Positions 26,370 through 36,734 of a stretch of 64,000 bases of DNA are shown one piece after another. The position numbers were made by a program, and so were the translations under genes. The notes under the pieces are model-generated. The model made no database searches, was not told where the DNA came from, and was given only the letters and a program-made list of their open reading frames with translations. How positions within the stretch are numbered: position 1 is the first letter of the stretch; every line of letters starts with the position of its first letter. Origin of the DNA: Solibacillus sp. FSL K6-1523 (GTDB lineage Bacteria; Bacillota; Bacilli; Bacillales_A; Planococcaceae); contig NZ_JBBOSU010000001.1 in NCBI RefSeq assembly GCF_038005225.1, forward strand, positions 3,933,501 to 3,997,500, written 5' to 3'.

Positions 26370-27857
26370 ATGTCAGAGTACAGCTATCAATTTTTAGCTA
26401 TTATTATTTATATGCTTGTCATGCTTGGCATTGGTTGGTATGCATTTCGTAAAACAAGTAATTTAACAGATTATATGCTGGGTGGTCGTGGACTTGGTGC
26501 TACGGTTACTGCATTAAGTGCTGGGGCTGCGGATATGTCTGGTTGGCTGTTAATGGGCTTACCTGGTGCGATTTATGTTTCAGGTTTAGTTGAAGCATGG
26601 ATTGCAGTTGGCTTAACAATTGGCGCTTATTTAAACTGGTTACTTGTTGCACCACGTTTACGTGTATATACACAAGTTTCGAATAACTCGATTACAATTC
26701 CAAGTTATTTAGATAATCGTTTACGCGATAATACGAAATTGCTTCGTATCGCATCCGGGATTATTATTTTAGTATTCTTTACATTCTATGTATCATCTGG
26801 AATGGTTTCAGGCGGAAAGTTCTTTGAAAGTTCATTCGGAATGGACTATCATACGGGATTATTATTCGTTTCCGCTGTTGTTGTAGCCTACACATTATTC
26901 GGTGGTTTCTTAGCGGTTAGTTATACGGATGTTATTCAAGGGCTTATCATGGTCGTTACTTTAATCGCCGTTCCTACATTTGGTATATTTTTAACAGGTG
27001 GCTTCGGTGCTACACTTGATTCGATTAAAGAAGTAAATCCAGACATGCTGAATTTGTTACCAGCTACTGCTACGGCTGCTGGGATCATTTCATCGGTTGC
27101 ATGGGGTCTTGGTTATTTTGGTCAGCCTCATATTATCGTACGTTTCATGGCCATTTCTTCAATCAAAGAAGTAAAAAGTGCGCGACGTATCGGAATTGGC
27201 TGGATGATTTTCAGTTTACTTGGTGCCCTTGCGACATCATTAGTAGGGGTTGCTTATTTCCAACAACAAGGATTTGAATTAAAGGATCCTGAAACTGTAT
27301 TTATTGTACTTGGTCAAATTCTATTCCATCCGTTTATTGCAGGGATTGTTTTAGCGGCAATTTTAGCAGCTGTTATGAGTACAATTTCTTCTCAATTAAT
27401 CGTGACATCTTCTGCACTTATTGAGGACATTTATAAAGCATTATTCAATAAGTCAGCATCAGATAAACACTATGTATTTTTAGGTCGTATGGCTGTATTG
27501 GGCGTTTCTATTTTCGCTGCTTTTGTTGCTTGGAATCCCGAAAGTACAATTTTAGGACTTGTTGCATTTGCATGGGCTGGCTTTGGTGCTGCCTTTGGTC
27601 CAATTATTTTACTATCATTATTCTGGAAAAAGTTAACAAACTACGGCGCACTATCAGGAATGGTTGCGGGTGCATTAGTAGCATTCATTTGGGGTCGTAC
27701 ACCGAGCTTATCTGGCATGCTTTACGAAATCGTACCAGGCTTCATCGTTTGTTTAGTTATTGCCTTTATTGTAAGTTTAGCTACTTATAAACATAATGCA
27801 GAAATTGAAAAAGAGTTTCATGAAACACAACGCATTTTAAAAGAAGAACGTAATTAA
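26370..27857 (+). CDS. putP: Sodium/proline symporter
   Basis: This 495-residue SSF-family transporter has about 13 helices. The N-terminal region (YMLGGRGLGATVTALSAGAADMSGWLLMGLPGA) is the PutP signature, with sodium-site residues in helix 2, and GYFGQPHIIVRFMA near 250 is also conserved. It imports proline with sodium. In B. subtilis the equivalent position between camS and gatC regions is held by the related opuE, so an osmoprotective role is also possible. Confidence 0.93.
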   Translation: MSEYSYQFLAIIIYMLVMLGIGWYAFRKTSNLTDYMLGGRGLGATVTALSAGAADMSGWLLMGLPGAIYVSGLVEAWIAVGLTIGAYLNWLLVAPRLRVYTQVSNNSITIPSYLDNRLRDNTKLLRIASGIIILVFFTFYVSSGMVSGGKFFESSFGMDYHTGLLFVSAVVVAYTLFGGFLAVSYTDVIQGLIMVVTLIAVPTFGIFLTGGFGATLDSIKEVNPDMLNLLPATATAAGIISSVAWGLGYFGQPHIIVRFMAISSIKEVKSARRIGIGWMIFSLLGALATSLVGVAYFQQQGFELKDPETVFIVLGQILFHPFIAGIVLAAILAAVMSTISSQLIVTSSALIEDIYKALFNKSASDKHYVFLGRMAVLGVSIFAAFVAWNPESTILGLVAFAWAGFGAAFGPIILLSLFWKKLTNYGALSGMVAGALVAFIWGRTPSLSGMLYEIVPGFIVCLVIAFIVSLATYKHNAEIEKEFHETQRILKEERN

Positions 27858-27860
27858 TTC

Positions 27861-27902
27861 TAAAGAGGGGTATTCAGTTAGTTGCTGAATACCCCTCTTT
27901 TA
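27861..27902. terminator. Bidirectional terminator between putP and the DUF4003 gene
   Basis: The 16-bp perfect stem AAAGAGGGGTATTCAG / CTGAATACCCCTCTTT (27862-27877, 27885-27900) touches the stop codon of the convergent gene. Confidence 0.93.
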
Positions 27903-28859
27903 GTTATTACTCGAATTCGCTGCCGCCGTACTTGCTGCAATGGATGCCATCATAACTGCCTGTTGCATTTGTAAAATAATTTCGATTGATACCATCGATA
28001 ATAGCCCAACCTCTTGCTGATCCATTGTTGTTAGCATTTGTTGTACAGCAATCAAAAACGCCTCATTTTTATACCATTTGAAATGTTTTTCCTTAATAAG
28101 CAATTGATATATATGGATCAACTCTTCTAATTGATTTTCACCAATGCGTAAAATAGCTAATAACCCAAGTTGAACATATAGTTGAGGCTTTATTTTAATG
28201 CCTTGCTTCTGCAATTTTTCACGAATTGTTAAAATATACGGCACTAAATGATCAATATAATTTTCATCAATGAATGTTAAAATTTGCGAAAGTGCTTGCA
28301 ATTCATTTCCTTGAGAAAACTTATTTTTACGTAATTCATCGTAGTATTTCCGCATCGTCGTAGCACGAGTTACAGAATCACTATCCGCATCTTTCGTACA
28401 TAAAACCGCAATCGCGATATCATCCGTTGATGTTAGGAAACGGTGCTGTTTACGCATTTCATCATAAAGCTTTCGCGCATTTTGTGCATGTTCTTGTGGA
28501 TTTTCTTCATTCAAAAATAACGCTGCAATATAATTAAATATGCTGTTTGGGAATTTTGCATCTCGCAATACTTTTTGATTCTGTAGTGCTTCTTTCACTT
28601 TTTGTTCCTTTTGTAAATCATCACTGAAAATCATTGCATAGGAATATTGTAATAATTGGCTTGATCGTATATAGGACAACCAATTTGTTTCTTTTTTGAT
28701 AATGTCTATTACTTCTTTAAAGCCCTTCTCATCAAACGTCACTTGCTTTGATGAGTAATAGGATGCAATTTGAAATTGGATTCGCTTATCCACTGACCAT
28801 TTTGCAAATTTCTCAACGCTCTTTAAATTATCCATAATAAGTGTCACTCGTTGTTCCAT
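27900..28859 (-). CDS. DUF4003 family protein
   Basis: The 319-residue soluble, helical protein starts EQRVTLIMDNLKSVEKFAKWS. It contains DDIAIAVLCTKDADSD near 155 and a C-terminal alanine/asparagine-rich tail, matching DUF4003 proteins of Bacillales as I remember them. No catalytic motif is visible and the function is unknown. It is a single gene. Confidence 0.75.
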   Translation of the reverse strand: MEQRVTLIMDNLKSVEKFAKWSVDKRIQFQIASYYSSKQVTFDEKGFKEVIDIIKKETNWLSYIRSSQLLQYSYAMIFSDDLQKEQKVKEALQNQKVLRDAKFPNSIFNYIAALFLNEENPQEHAQNARKLYDEMRKQHRFLTSTDDIAIAVLCTKDADSDSVTRATTMRKYYDELRKNKFSQGNELQALSQILTFIDENYIDHLVPYILTIREKLQKQGIKIKPQLYVQLGLLAILRIGENQLEELIHIYQLLIKEKHFKWYKNEAFLIAVQQMLTTMDQQEVGLLSMVSIEIILQMQQAVMMASIAASTAAANSSNN

Positions 28860-28939
28860 TATCCCACCGCCCTTACTAACTTATACGGATGACTTCAAGA
28901 AAAGTTTCTTTGCGGAATCAAATTAATAATATCCTATTT

Positions 28940-29587
28940 TCATGTCAATTTAATAATTAGATCACTTTCTCGAATTAAACTTTCATCTTGCGTAACGATT
29001 AGTACTGTTTTTCCTCCTGCATTTAGTTGGTGTAAAATATCCATAACGATTTGTCCGTTTTTACGGTCTAAGGATCCTGTTGGTTCATCTGCTAATATGA
29101 GCTTGCAACTTTTTAAACGGAGCCTTGCTAATGCAATACGTTGCTGTTCACCACCTGAAAGTGAATATACTTTTTGCTTTATTGCATGCTGCATCCCTAC
29201 CGATTTTAATGCTTCTTCAATTGTTATATTCGAACGGCTTAAAAATAAAAGTTGTTTCTCCAGAGAAAAAGGATGTGACAGTTCCCTCCTTAATGCCCCA
29301 ATCTTTTTCTAATGCCTTTTGTATTGTTACATTTCCATAAATCGTAATTTTTCTCGTAAAAGCCCCTTTATCTTCTTTATGAATCGCAAATACCTCAGTA
29401 TCAAACTCGTTTGCTTTTGCTAAAATCAAATTTCGCATTTCAATTTCTGAATCACCAGTTTCCAAGTAATAGCCTACCTGCACATACTCATCTTGAAAGT
29501 TTTCAAGAAAAAAGTATGGCTTTCTCCAATAAATAAAAAAACCGACATGATAATAAAAAAAGCAATTATTGATTTCGCTTTTGTCAT
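28940..29587 (-). pseudogene. Remnant of a bacteriocin-type ABC exporter (permease 5' end fused to ATPase 3' end)
   Basis: From ATG 29587 a signal-like helix is encoded (SIIAFFIIMSVFLFIGE). Its frame ends after about 37 codons, and the continuation (FLENFQDEYVQVGYYLETGD to FIFKPFE, to about 29240) is in another frame, so there is a frameshift in a T-rich run. At about 29240 the sequence switches to the end of an ABC ATPase: NITIEEALKSVGMQ, signature LSGGEQQRIALARL, Walker B LILADEPTGSLD, stop 28940. The permease part resembles the lactococcin-972-type putative immunity/exporter proteins, where permease precedes ATPase, so a deletion probably fused the two genes. It follows the anti-sigma gene with GGGAG in that gene's end. 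Confidence 0.75.
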
Positions 29588-29588
29588 A

Positions 29589-30257
29589 TTATTTCTCCCA
29601 AATTAACGTGGCTCCTTCTAATAATACATCCCATGAATCCGTGCTAGGCTCTGATAATATGTCCATATCTACGGGTGTATAGTAAATGGCATCTACTATT
29701 TGTGGGTCATCTGGAGAAATCATTCCTACTACAGATTCTTTTTGTTCGTTTGATATGTGTTTACTAAAAAGATTACGTGAAGGCGAATTAGCAATTGTTT
29801 CGGTTAAATAAAAAAACATGACATTCTTTTCCACGCCATCAATTTCCATTAAACTTGGCTCTGCCCCATGAAAACCATAATAATCTTCTCCGTAATAAAG
29901 TACTTGCAGTACTTGATCTTCCAATTCAATTTTTACTAGTTTCTCATCATAAGGAATAATTGTTTCATAATGCATGACATAATAGAATCCACCAAATAAT
30001 ACAGCAACTGTTAAGGCGATGGATGTGCTTGCAACTACCCATTTTTTATAATTCCACTTTTTCTTAATCCGCTTGAATAGAGACGTTTCAGTTTGCAAAG
30101 GAATATAAACATCTTGCGTCATAGCTTGGTATTCCTTTTTACATTTCTCACAACTTTTTAAATGCTCTTCCACCATTGCGTTCGTATCGTCGCTAACCAC
30201 TTCATCAATATAAAGAGGTAATAGATCTTGAATAATTGTACATTTAATCTCGTTCAT
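29589..30257 (-). CDS. Zinc-binding (zf-HC2) anti-sigma factor
   Basis: The 222-residue protein has an N-terminal zinc anti-sigma domain with C6 and the HxxxCxxC motif (H32, C36, C39; VEEHLKSCEKCKKE). One membrane helix (about 75-95, VVASTSIALTVAVLFGGFYY) and an extracellular domain follow. It overlaps the sigma gene by 14 bp and presumably holds that sigma factor at the membrane. Downstream is the ABC exporter remnant, once part of the same operon. Confidence 0.87.
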   Translation of the reverse strand: MNEIKCTIIQDLLPLYIDEVVSDDTNAMVEEHLKSCEKCKKEYQAMTQDVYIPLQTETSLFKRIKKKWNYKKWVVASTSIALTVAVLFGGFYYVMHYETIIPYDEKLVKIELEDQVLQVLYYGEDYYGFHGAEPSLMEIDGVEKNVMFFYLTETIANSPSRNLFSKHISNEQKESVVGMISPDDPQIVDAIYYTPVDMDILSEPSTDSWDVLLEGATLIWEK

Positions 30258-30738
30258 AATTCATTTCCTCCATATGCACTATAATTTTCTTTCTTGCTCT
30301 AAAAAAGGTAACTCTCGCCCATCCCGAACTTTTACCAAAAAGTTGCCCTATCTTCTCGAATGATAATTCACCAAAAACACGTAAGGAAAAAACCTCTTTA
30401 TAAGGTTCCTCCATCGAATGTAAAAATTGATGAACAGCAAATGCATTTTCCTCGTTCATTAAATGCTGTACGAGGTATACGCCAGTATTTGACTCTTCTA
30501 CTTCTTCCGAAACAATTTGTCGCTTTGATTTTTTATAGTGCGTAAAATATGTATTTTTGGCGATTGTAAATAACCAAGCTTGAATATCTTTAGAGCCATC
30601 GAAGTTATTTATAGCTTTTAACGATTTAAAGAAAACTTCTTGCGTAAGCTCTTCTGCGATTTTTTCATTACGGCTTAAAGAAATAAGATATAAATATACT
30701 TTTTGAAAATATAGCTTATAAATCTCTTCAAAATCCAC
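30244..30738 (-). CDS. ECF-type RNA polymerase sigma factor
   Basis: The 164-residue protein has region 2 (IYKLYFQKVYLYLISLSRNE, AEELTQEVFFKSLKAINNF, IQAWLFTIAKNTYF) and region 4 (PYKEVFSLRVFGELSFEKIGQLFGKSSGWARVTFFRARKKI). It resembles the SigY/SigM/YlaC type of Bacillus but cannot be assigned. With its anti-sigma gene and the broken transporter it probably formed an antibiotic or bacteriocin response operon. Confidence 0.87.
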   Translation of the reverse strand: MDFEEIYKLYFQKVYLYLISLSRNEKIAEELTQEVFFKSLKAINNFDGSKDIQAWLFTIAKNTYFTHYKKSKRQIVSEEVEESNTGVYLVQHLMNEENAFAVHQFLHSMEEPYKEVFSLRVFGELSFEKIGQLFGKSSGWARVTFFRARKKIIVHMEEMNYERD

Positions 30739-30826
30739 TTCTATTCCCCCTCCCTACTTATATAACTTCCGAAATACGAAAACGTTACAAACTATTTTAT
30801 AATTTATCAATTACACCTCGTATACA

Positions 30827-30868
30827 AAATAAAAATACCAAAACGTATCACTTAGCGACGTTTTGGCA
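30827..30868 (-). terminator. Terminator of the GNAT-ROK gene pair
   Basis: The 11-bp stem TACCAAAACGT / ACGTTTTGGCA (30836-30846, 30858-30868), with a terminal mispair, is followed on the minus strand by TATTTTTATTTT. Confidence 0.85.
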
Positions 30869-30963
30869 TTTCTCCTTCAAATTATTTTGCTGTCAAAAGG
30901 GCCTATTGGGCAGATTCATTTTTCCCCTATATACATGCAATACCTCTTTTCAATACTACTTTT

Positions 30964-31824
30964 CTATAGTAACGCTGCCCCTATTAAACCAGCATTGCCT
31001 TTGTTAATACTTGCTTGAATCCGTCCTTTTTTATGTTCGAAAAACGGTAATGTGAAGTAAGCATCCACCTTTTCGGCGATTTCTTGTACCATTTGTGGGT
31101 GATGGTTCATGACACCTCCACCAAGTACAACGGCATGGGGGTCGAGTAACATCAAGAATGTATGAATCTTATGGGCAATTTCTTCTTGCCAAGTTTGGAT
31201 GATCGGCATAATGCGCGCATCATTTTCATAATAGCGCTTAAAAAACTGTTCGAGTGTTACATCATCGCCTGTTTTATCTTGTACCATTTTTTGCAATGCA
31301 GGTCCTGACCCGATCCACTCTAAATACTCGCCATCACGCGTTAAGGAAAATCCAACTTCGCCTGGTATACCCGCGCCGCGCAACATTTCTCCCGCATGAA
31401 TCGTACAACAAGCAATACCGGTACTAACGGTCAGATAAATCATCGTTTCTTTTTGAAAATGGCGGATTTTATACTCACCATTTGCCGCTGTCGTCATATC
31501 CGTTTCCATTTTAACTTCCGCATTCGGGTATTGTGCCTGCAGTTTCGCAACTAGTGGAAAATCGCGCCACGGTAAATTTTGCTGGTAGATGACCATTCCC
31601 TTTTCAATATCAAGTACGCCTGGTAAACCGACCGCAACCTTTGATACTTCTCCAAGCTCATTTTCAAGCATGCCCTGAAATCCATCAATCATTGCTTGAA
31701 ATAACGCGTCAGACTGCTGTGGGCTTTTCACCTCTATTTGTTTTACGAGCTTTGCTGGTTCCTCTACTTTCGAAATCGCGAGTGCCAATTTCGTACCACC
31801 TATATCCCCACTTAAAATCCACAT
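30964..31824 (-). CDS. ROK-family sugar kinase-like protein
   Basis: This 286-residue protein has the ROK ATP-binding start (LSGDIGGTKLALAIS), the GLPGVLD segment near 68, TMIYLTVSTGIACCTI near 125 and the C-terminal VVLGGGVMNHHP. The zinc motif CxCGxxGC that most ROK kinases carry after the catalytic region is absent (GEVGFSLTRDGEYLEW instead). It probably phosphorylates a hexose or amino sugar; the substrate is unknown. It lies 72 bp after the GNAT gene, probably in one unit. Confidence 0.82.
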   Translation of the reverse strand: MWILSGDIGGTKLALAISKVEEPAKLVKQIEVKSPQQSDALFQAMIDGFQGMLENELGEVSKVAVGLPGVLDIEKGMVIYQQNLPWRDFPLVAKLQAQYPNAEVKMETDMTTAANGEYKIRHFQKETMIYLTVSTGIACCTIHAGEMLRGAGIPGEVGFSLTRDGEYLEWIGSGPALQKMVQDKTGDDVTLEQFFKRYYENDARIMPIIQTWQEEIAHKIHTFLMLLDPHAVVLGGGVMNHHPQMVQEIAEKVDAYFTLPFFEHKKGRIQASINKGNAGLIGAALL

Positions 31825-31896
31825 TCACTTCACCTGCTTTACAAAGATTTTGTATTGCATTAATTAAGGTTTAATTTATCAGCCTACTCAACTTCC

Positions 31897-32769
31897 TCAA
31901 GCTAACCCACTATAAGGATAAAGCACATCATTCGGATAATGCATATCACATTGTTCATTCACAAACATCGCGCCATCATCTTCAAAAACACCTTGGACAA
32001 CTGGAATAGAAAGTTCATCCGGTGTGAATAAAAGTTGAATCGTTGGCGCTGTAATCGGTAAGCTTTGTAATACTTCTATTATATGTACAGGCTGCTTTGA
32101 AATGATATCAATTAGTTGGAGTACCCCATCTTCCTCCTGACAAATAATAATTGCCTGCAACTTTGGTACATAGTAAATACAGTCCTTATATTGTGTTAAT
32201 GCATGATACATGACAATATCTTCGTTTTGAAGCATGCTCATTTTCACGCTAATTGGCAACCGGTGTTTAGTCGTTTCATACAATAATTCGCGTGCTTTCG
32301 GTTCATTCATATCAAGCTTCTTCACTTCTGTTGGTTGCAATATTAAATCTACTGTTTGCACATGATAAGTCGCCTGCCGTCTTTTTTCGAAGCCAAATTT
32401 CGTATAAAACTGAAGGACCGTGGCATTTGCGAACAAGTACACAAACTGAGCTTGTTTTACATCTTCTATTACAACTTCCATTAATTTTCCAGATAACCCT
32501 TGCCCTTGATAGCCCGGCTTTGTCATAACGGTTCCGATTTGTATGGATTGATACGCTCGCCCATCTAAAATCATTGTCCCTATACTCGTCGAAACATTCG
32601 CGACAATTTCCCCCTTGTCTTCAAATGCATAGCAACAGTAACTATCATTCCAATAACCGAGCTGTGCCCATTGTTCAAATTGCAGTTGAAACGTTTCTTC
32701 ACTCAATTGAAAAAAGCTTTTCATCAGCTGCTTATTTTTTCGGATTGCATCTCCCTTAATTAATTTCAT
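31897..32769 (-). CDS. GNAT-family N-acetyltransferase (Eis-like)
   Basis: The 290-residue protein has an N-terminal GNAT domain with the acetyl-CoA loop MTKPGYQGQGLSGKLMEVVI near 82 and FYTKFGFEKR near 124. A second half resembles the C-terminal domain of Eis-type acetyltransferases. It could acetylate an amine, including a drug, but there is no direct evidence. Confidence 0.82.
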   Translation of the reverse strand: MKLIKGDAIRKNKQLMKSFFQLSEETFQLQFEQWAQLGYWNDSYCCYAFEDKGEIVANVSTSIGTMILDGRAYQSIQIGTVMTKPGYQGQGLSGKLMEVVIEDVKQAQFVYLFANATVLQFYTKFGFEKRRQATYHVQTVDLILQPTEVKKLDMNEPKARELLYETTKHRLPISVKMSMLQNEDIVMYHALTQYKDCIYYVPKLQAIIICQEEDGVLQLIDIISKQPVHIIEVLQSLPITAPTIQLLFTPDELSIPVVQGVFEDDGAMFVNEQCDMHYPNDVLYPYSGLA

Positions 32770-32925
32770 TTTATCGCCTCCTATTTATTGTTAGAATAGC
32801 ATATTTTGGATTTCTTTCAAAAGTGGATTTTGGGAATTCGAAGTTTTGATTTAATTTTATTGGAAAAACATCAGAAAGTTTCGGTGGGGTGTTGCAATTG
32901 GCTATTAAATAACGGATTTATTACA

Positions 32926-32958
32926 GAAAAAAAACGATGGCGTTATACCATCGTTTTT
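32926..32958 (-). terminator. gatCAB operon terminator
   Basis: The 11-bp stem AAAAACGATGG / CCATCGTTTTT (32930-32940, 32948-32958) is followed on the minus strand by a run of T. Confidence 0.93.
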
Positions 32959-32970
32959 CCTTTAAAGAAA

Positions 32971-34416
32971 TTAACGTTTATTAATTTCTTCCATTAAGAT
33001 TTGATTTGTTAATTGTGGATTTGCTTGTCCTTTTGAAGCTTTCATAATTTGGCCTAAAAGTGCTTTAATTGCACGTTCGTTACCGCCTAAGAAGTCTGCT
33101 ACAGATTTTTCATCCGCATCAAGAACCGTTGTTACGAAACCACGGATTACTTCTGGGTCTGAAATTTGGACTAAGCCTTTTTCTTTTACGATTTTCGCAG
33201 CGTCCCCACCATTTGTTACAAGTTCAGTGAATACTTTCTTCGCAATCTTAGATGAGATTGTGCCGTCAGAAATTAATTTCACCATGCCTGCTAAGTTTTC
33301 TGGTGTTAATGCTGTATCTTTTAATTCTTTTTGCTCTGCGTTTAAGTAAGCTGAAACATCGCCCATTAACCAGTTAGCAGAAAGTTTTGCATCTGCTCCA
33401 GCAACTGTCATGGCATCGAAGAAATCAGAAATTTCCTTGTTCATAACAAGTACTGTCGCATCATATGCAGTTAAACCTAACTCTTCTACATAGCGTGCTT
33501 TTCGTGCATCTGGTAATTCTGGAATCGATTGGCGAATGCGCTCAACCCACTCATCTGAAATTGAAAGGTGCACTAAATCTGGCTCTGGGAAGTAACGGTA
33601 ATCATCCGTTCCTTCTTTAACACGCATAAGCAATGTTTTACCAGTCTTTTCATCATAACGGCGTGTTTCTTGCTCAATTTCGCCACCTGACATTAATACT
33701 TGCGCTTGACGAATTTCTTCATGCTCAAGGCCTTTACGTACAAAGTTGAATGAGTTTAAGTTTTTAAGCTCAGCTTTTGTACCGAATTGTTCTTGACCGT
33801 ATGGACGTAACGAAACGTTCGCATCACAACGTAAAGAACCTTCCTCCATACGCACGTCAGAAACGCCCGAATATTGGATAATTGATTTCACTTTTTCAAG
33901 GTAAGCATACGCTTCGTCTGGTGTACGGATATCTGGCTCAGATACGATTTCCACAAGTGGCGTTCCTTGACGGTTTAAGTCTACTAATGAATAACCATCA
34001 GCATGTGTCAATTTACCAGCATCTTCTTCCATATGAAGGCGCGTAATACCGATTTTTTTCTTGTAACCCGGTTTGCCGTCTTTTGCTTCAATTTCAATTT
34101 CAACCCAACCATTTTTACCGATTGGTTTATCGAATTGTGAAATTTGGTAAGCTTTCGGATTATCCGGATAGAAGTAGTTTTTACGGTCGAACTTAGTTTC
34201 TTGTTCGATTTCCATGTTTAACGCTAAAGAAGCGCGCATCGCATAGTCTACTACTTGCTTATTTAATACTGGTAAAACACCTGGGTAACCAAGTTCAATT
34301 ACAGATGTATTTGTGTTTGGCTCTGCACCAAAGAAGTTAGGTGAAGCCGAGAAAATTTTCGAGTTTGTTTTTAACTCCACGTGAATTTCTAAACCAATGA
34401 CTGTTTCAAAGTTCAT
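32971..34416 (-). CDS. gatB: Asp-tRNA(Asn)/Glu-tRNA(Gln) amidotransferase subunit B
   Basis: This 481-residue protein of usual length starts with [47 protein letters not shown] and [13 protein letters not shown] are family motifs, and the C-terminal YqeY-like tail ends [22 protein letters not shown]. It activates the mischarged tRNA by phosphorylation so that ammonia from GatA makes Gln-tRNA(Gln). It begins directly after gatA. Confidence 0.96.
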   Translation of the reverse strand: MNFETVIGLEIHVELKTNSKIFSASPNFFGAEPNTNTSVIELGYPGVLPVLNKQVVDYAMRASLALNMEIEQETKFDRKNYFYPDNPKAYQISQFDKPIGKNGWVEIEIEAKDGKPGYKKKIGITRLHMEEDAGKLTHADGYSLVDLNRQGTPLVEIVSEPDIRTPDEAYAYLEKVKSIIQYSGVSDVRMEEGSLRCDANVSLRPYGQEQFGTKAELKNLNSFNFVRKGLEHEEIRQAQVLMSGGEIEQETRRYDEKTGKTLLMRVKEGTDDYRYFPEPDLVHLSISDEWVERIRQSIPELPDARKARYVEELGLTAYDATVLVMNKEISDFFDAMTVAGADAKLSANWLMGDVSAYLNAEQKELKDTALTPENLAGMVKLISDGTISSKIAKKVFTELVTNGGDAAKIVKEKGLVQISDPEVIRGFVTTVLDADEKSVADFLGGNERAIKALLGQIMKASKGQANPQLTNQILMEEINKR

Positions 34417-34417
34417 G

Positions 34418-35881
34418 TTATTTTACCTCCCATAATGCTGGAGTTTGTGTGTTGAAGTCTGTTTGTTGCTCATATGCATAAGCAACACGGTAAATTGTTT
34501 CTTCATCGAAATGTTTACCGATAATTTGTAAACCTAGTGGTAAACCATTTTCAAATCCACATGGGATCGAAATTGCTGGTACACCTGCTAAGTTAATAGG
34601 AATCGTTAAAATATCATTTGCGTACATTGTCATTGGATCTTCAACGTTCGCACCTACTTCAAATGCAGGTGTTGGTGCTGTTGGTCCAATAATTACGTCG
34701 TAGTTTTCGAAAACTTTGTCGTAATCCGCTTTAATTAATGTACGTGCTTGTTGTGCTTTTTTGTAATATGCATCATACGTACCTGCTGATAATGAATACG
34801 TACCAAGCATGATACGACGTTTTACTTCATCACCGAAACCTTCAGCGCGTGATTGTTTGTAAAGCTCTAATAAGTTTGTCGCATTTTCTGAACGGTAACC
34901 GTAACGAATACCATCGAAACGAGAAAGGTTAGATGAAGCTTCTGATGATGAAAGAATATAATAAGCGGCTAATGCGTATTTAGAGTGAGGAAGTGAAACC
35001 TCTTCTACTGTTGCGCCTTGTGCTTTTAATACTTCTAATGCATCTAATACAGATTTTTTCGCTACTTCGCCAACACCTTCACCTAAAAACTCTTTAGGAA
35101 CGGCGATTTTTAAGCCTTTAATGTTGCCATCAAGTGCTGCTGCGTAGTTTGGTACTGGCACATCAGCAGAAGTAGAATCCATTTCATCTACACCTGAGAT
35201 TGCTTCTAATAATAACGCGTTGTCTGTTACGTTACGTGTAATTGGTCCGATTTGATCTAAAGAAGATGCAAATGCAACTAAACCAAAACGAGACACACGA
35301 CCGTATGTAGGTTTCATTCCTACAACACCACAGTAAGCTGCTGGTTGACGGATTGAACCACCTGTATCAGAACCTAATGAGAATGGTACTTCACCTGCTG
35401 CTACTGCTGCTGCCGATGCACCTGAAGATCCGCCTGGTACGTGGTTAAGATTCCAAGGGTTTTTTGTCGTTTTGTACGCTGAGTTTTCGTTTGAAGAACC
35501 CATTGCAAATTCGTCCATGTTTAATTTACCGATTGTTACCATACCCGCATCGCGAAGTTTTTGTACAATCGTTGCATCGTAAATTGGCATGAAGCCTTCT
35601 AAAATTTTAGAAGCACAAGTCGTTTCTAATCCTTCAGTTACGATATTATCTTTAACCCCAATCGGCATACCGAAAAGTGGTCCGCGCTCCTCGAAAGGAA
35701 CTTGATCTAGCTCTGCTGCACGAGCAGTTGCTTGTTCTTTATTTAAAGCTAAAAACGCTTGAACATCTCCGTCCAACTTTTCCACGCGAGCAAATGCTTC
35801 GCTTGTTAAGTCTGTAATTGTCAGTTCACGCGATTTTAAAGCTTCTTGTAATTGTGCTGATGTGCGCTCAAATACTGTCAT
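34418..35881 (-). CDS. gatA: Asp-tRNA(Asn)/Glu-tRNA(Gln) amidotransferase subunit A
   Basis: The 487-residue protein belongs to the amidase signature family. The catalytic lysine is in [12 protein letters not shown] near 78, and the serine-rich signature ([15 protein letters not shown], then [16 protein letters not shown]) lies at about 150-190. It releases ammonia from glutamine for GatB. It is the middle gene of gatCAB. Confidence 0.96.
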   Translation of the reverse strand: MTVFERTSAQLQEALKSRELTITDLTSEAFARVEKLDGDVQAFLALNKEQATARAAELDQVPFEERGPLFGMPIGVKDNIVTEGLETTCASKILEGFMPIYDATIVQKLRDAGMVTIGKLNMDEFAMGSSNENSAYKTTKNPWNLNHVPGGSSGASAAAVAAGEVPFSLGSDTGGSIRQPAAYCGVVGMKPTYGRVSRFGLVAFASSLDQIGPITRNVTDNALLLEAISGVDEMDSTSADVPVPNYAAALDGNIKGLKIAVPKEFLGEGVGEVAKKSVLDALEVLKAQGATVEEVSLPHSKYALAAYYILSSSEASSNLSRFDGIRYGYRSENATNLLELYKQSRAEGFGDEVKRRIMLGTYSLSAGTYDAYYKKAQQARTLIKADYDKVFENYDVIIGPTAPTPAFEVGANVEDPMTMYANDILTIPINLAGVPAISIPCGFENGLPLGLQIIGKHFDEETIYRVAYAYEQQTDFNTQTPALWEVK

Positions 35882-35901
35882 ATGACATGTCCCTCCTTAA
35901 A

Positions 35902-36192
35902 TTATTCCATAATTGATGGTACTTTAATTTGACCTGCTTCTTGGCTCTTTACATTAAGCATTACTTTTTCAATTGGTAAGCCTTCTTTAGCTACGTCTTC
36001 ACGCATTACATTTACAAGTGGTAAAACATGTGATGTTGGTTCTACGTTCGTTGTATCTAATTCATTTAGCTGCTCTGCAAAGTCTGTAATTTTGCCAAGT
36101 TGTTCAGCAAATTTCTCTGCTTCTTCTTCTGTAATAGCAAGGCGAGCTAAGTGCGCTACGTGTTTTACTTCTTCTTTAGATATTTTCGCCAT
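35902..36192 (-). CDS. gatC: Asp-tRNA(Asn)/Glu-tRNA(Gln) amidotransferase subunit C
   Basis: The 96-residue protein has the conserved start [21 protein letters not shown] and the middle section [19 protein letters not shown]. It stabilises GatA and links it to GatB. It is the first gene of gatCAB. Its ribosome site GGAGG directly touches the end of a structured intergenic repeat. Confidence 0.96.
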   Translation of the reverse strand: MAKISKEEVKHVAHLARLAITEEEAEKFAEQLGKITDFAEQLNELDTTNVEPTSHVLPLVNVMREDVAKEGLPIEKVMLNVKSQEAGQIKVPSIME

Positions 36193-36213
36193 TTCTTACA
36201 CCTCCAAATTTCG

Positions 36214-36599
36214 AATCAATTACGCCACGGCTAACTTTTGTCCAGATTTAGAATTGGGGTCTGCACGATGCAGGTCAGTTAGAAGTTGTCGCATGAACGC
36301 GACGAACTTGGCTAACACCCTAAGTTCATTTCTATCAATTACGCCTCGGCGTAATTGCGTCCAGATTTTTTCGAGCTCGCTCGAAAAACTTCCCTTAAAA
36401 ATCTGTGGCATCCGCCGGGGCTTAACTTGATTCAGCCGGGGTTTGAACCCCCACTGAATAGAATTGCCTTTTTGGCATTCATCCCCCACTTATAGAAGTA
36501 GGGGACTTCTGCTGAATTAAGTTAAAATATCTGTGACATCCGCCGAGGCTTTATATTCATTCAGTGCGTGCTAGAACACCACTGAACGAATATAAACCA
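36214..36599 (+). repeat. Structured intergenic repeat, copy C (one copy nested in another)
   Basis: An outer copy starts at 36214 (TCAATTACGCCACGGCTAAC), has the variable GTCAGTTAG...GTTGTC module and resumes at 36527 (ATCTGTGACATCCGCCGAGG) to about 36599. Inside it sits a complete inner copy at 36334-36524. In the inner copy the closing stem is 36424-36436 with 36511-36523. Its three inner arms are 36438-36451 (GGGGTTTGAACCCC), 36461-36480 (GAATTGCC/GGCATTC) and 36483-36504 (CCCC-ACTT/AAGT-GGGG). The remaining 200 bp to camS is AT-rich and contains only the camS terminator. Confidence 0.85.
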
Positions 36600-36734
36600 T
36601 GCCAATAATCATACCATTTTTCCCTGTAAAAATCACAAATCCGACGAAAATTTCAGCAAACTGTAGGAAGTTACAGGTGTTCTTTACCAATTTAATGCAA
36701 TAAACAGTTAAAGTGTTTTTTTAGTTAGTAAAAT

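Noticed and set aside
36220..36489. Minus-strand ORF of 89 codons with LNQVKPRRMPQIFKGSF
   Set aside because: Same repeat-derived frame as at 26116-26304, running across a nested repeat junction.
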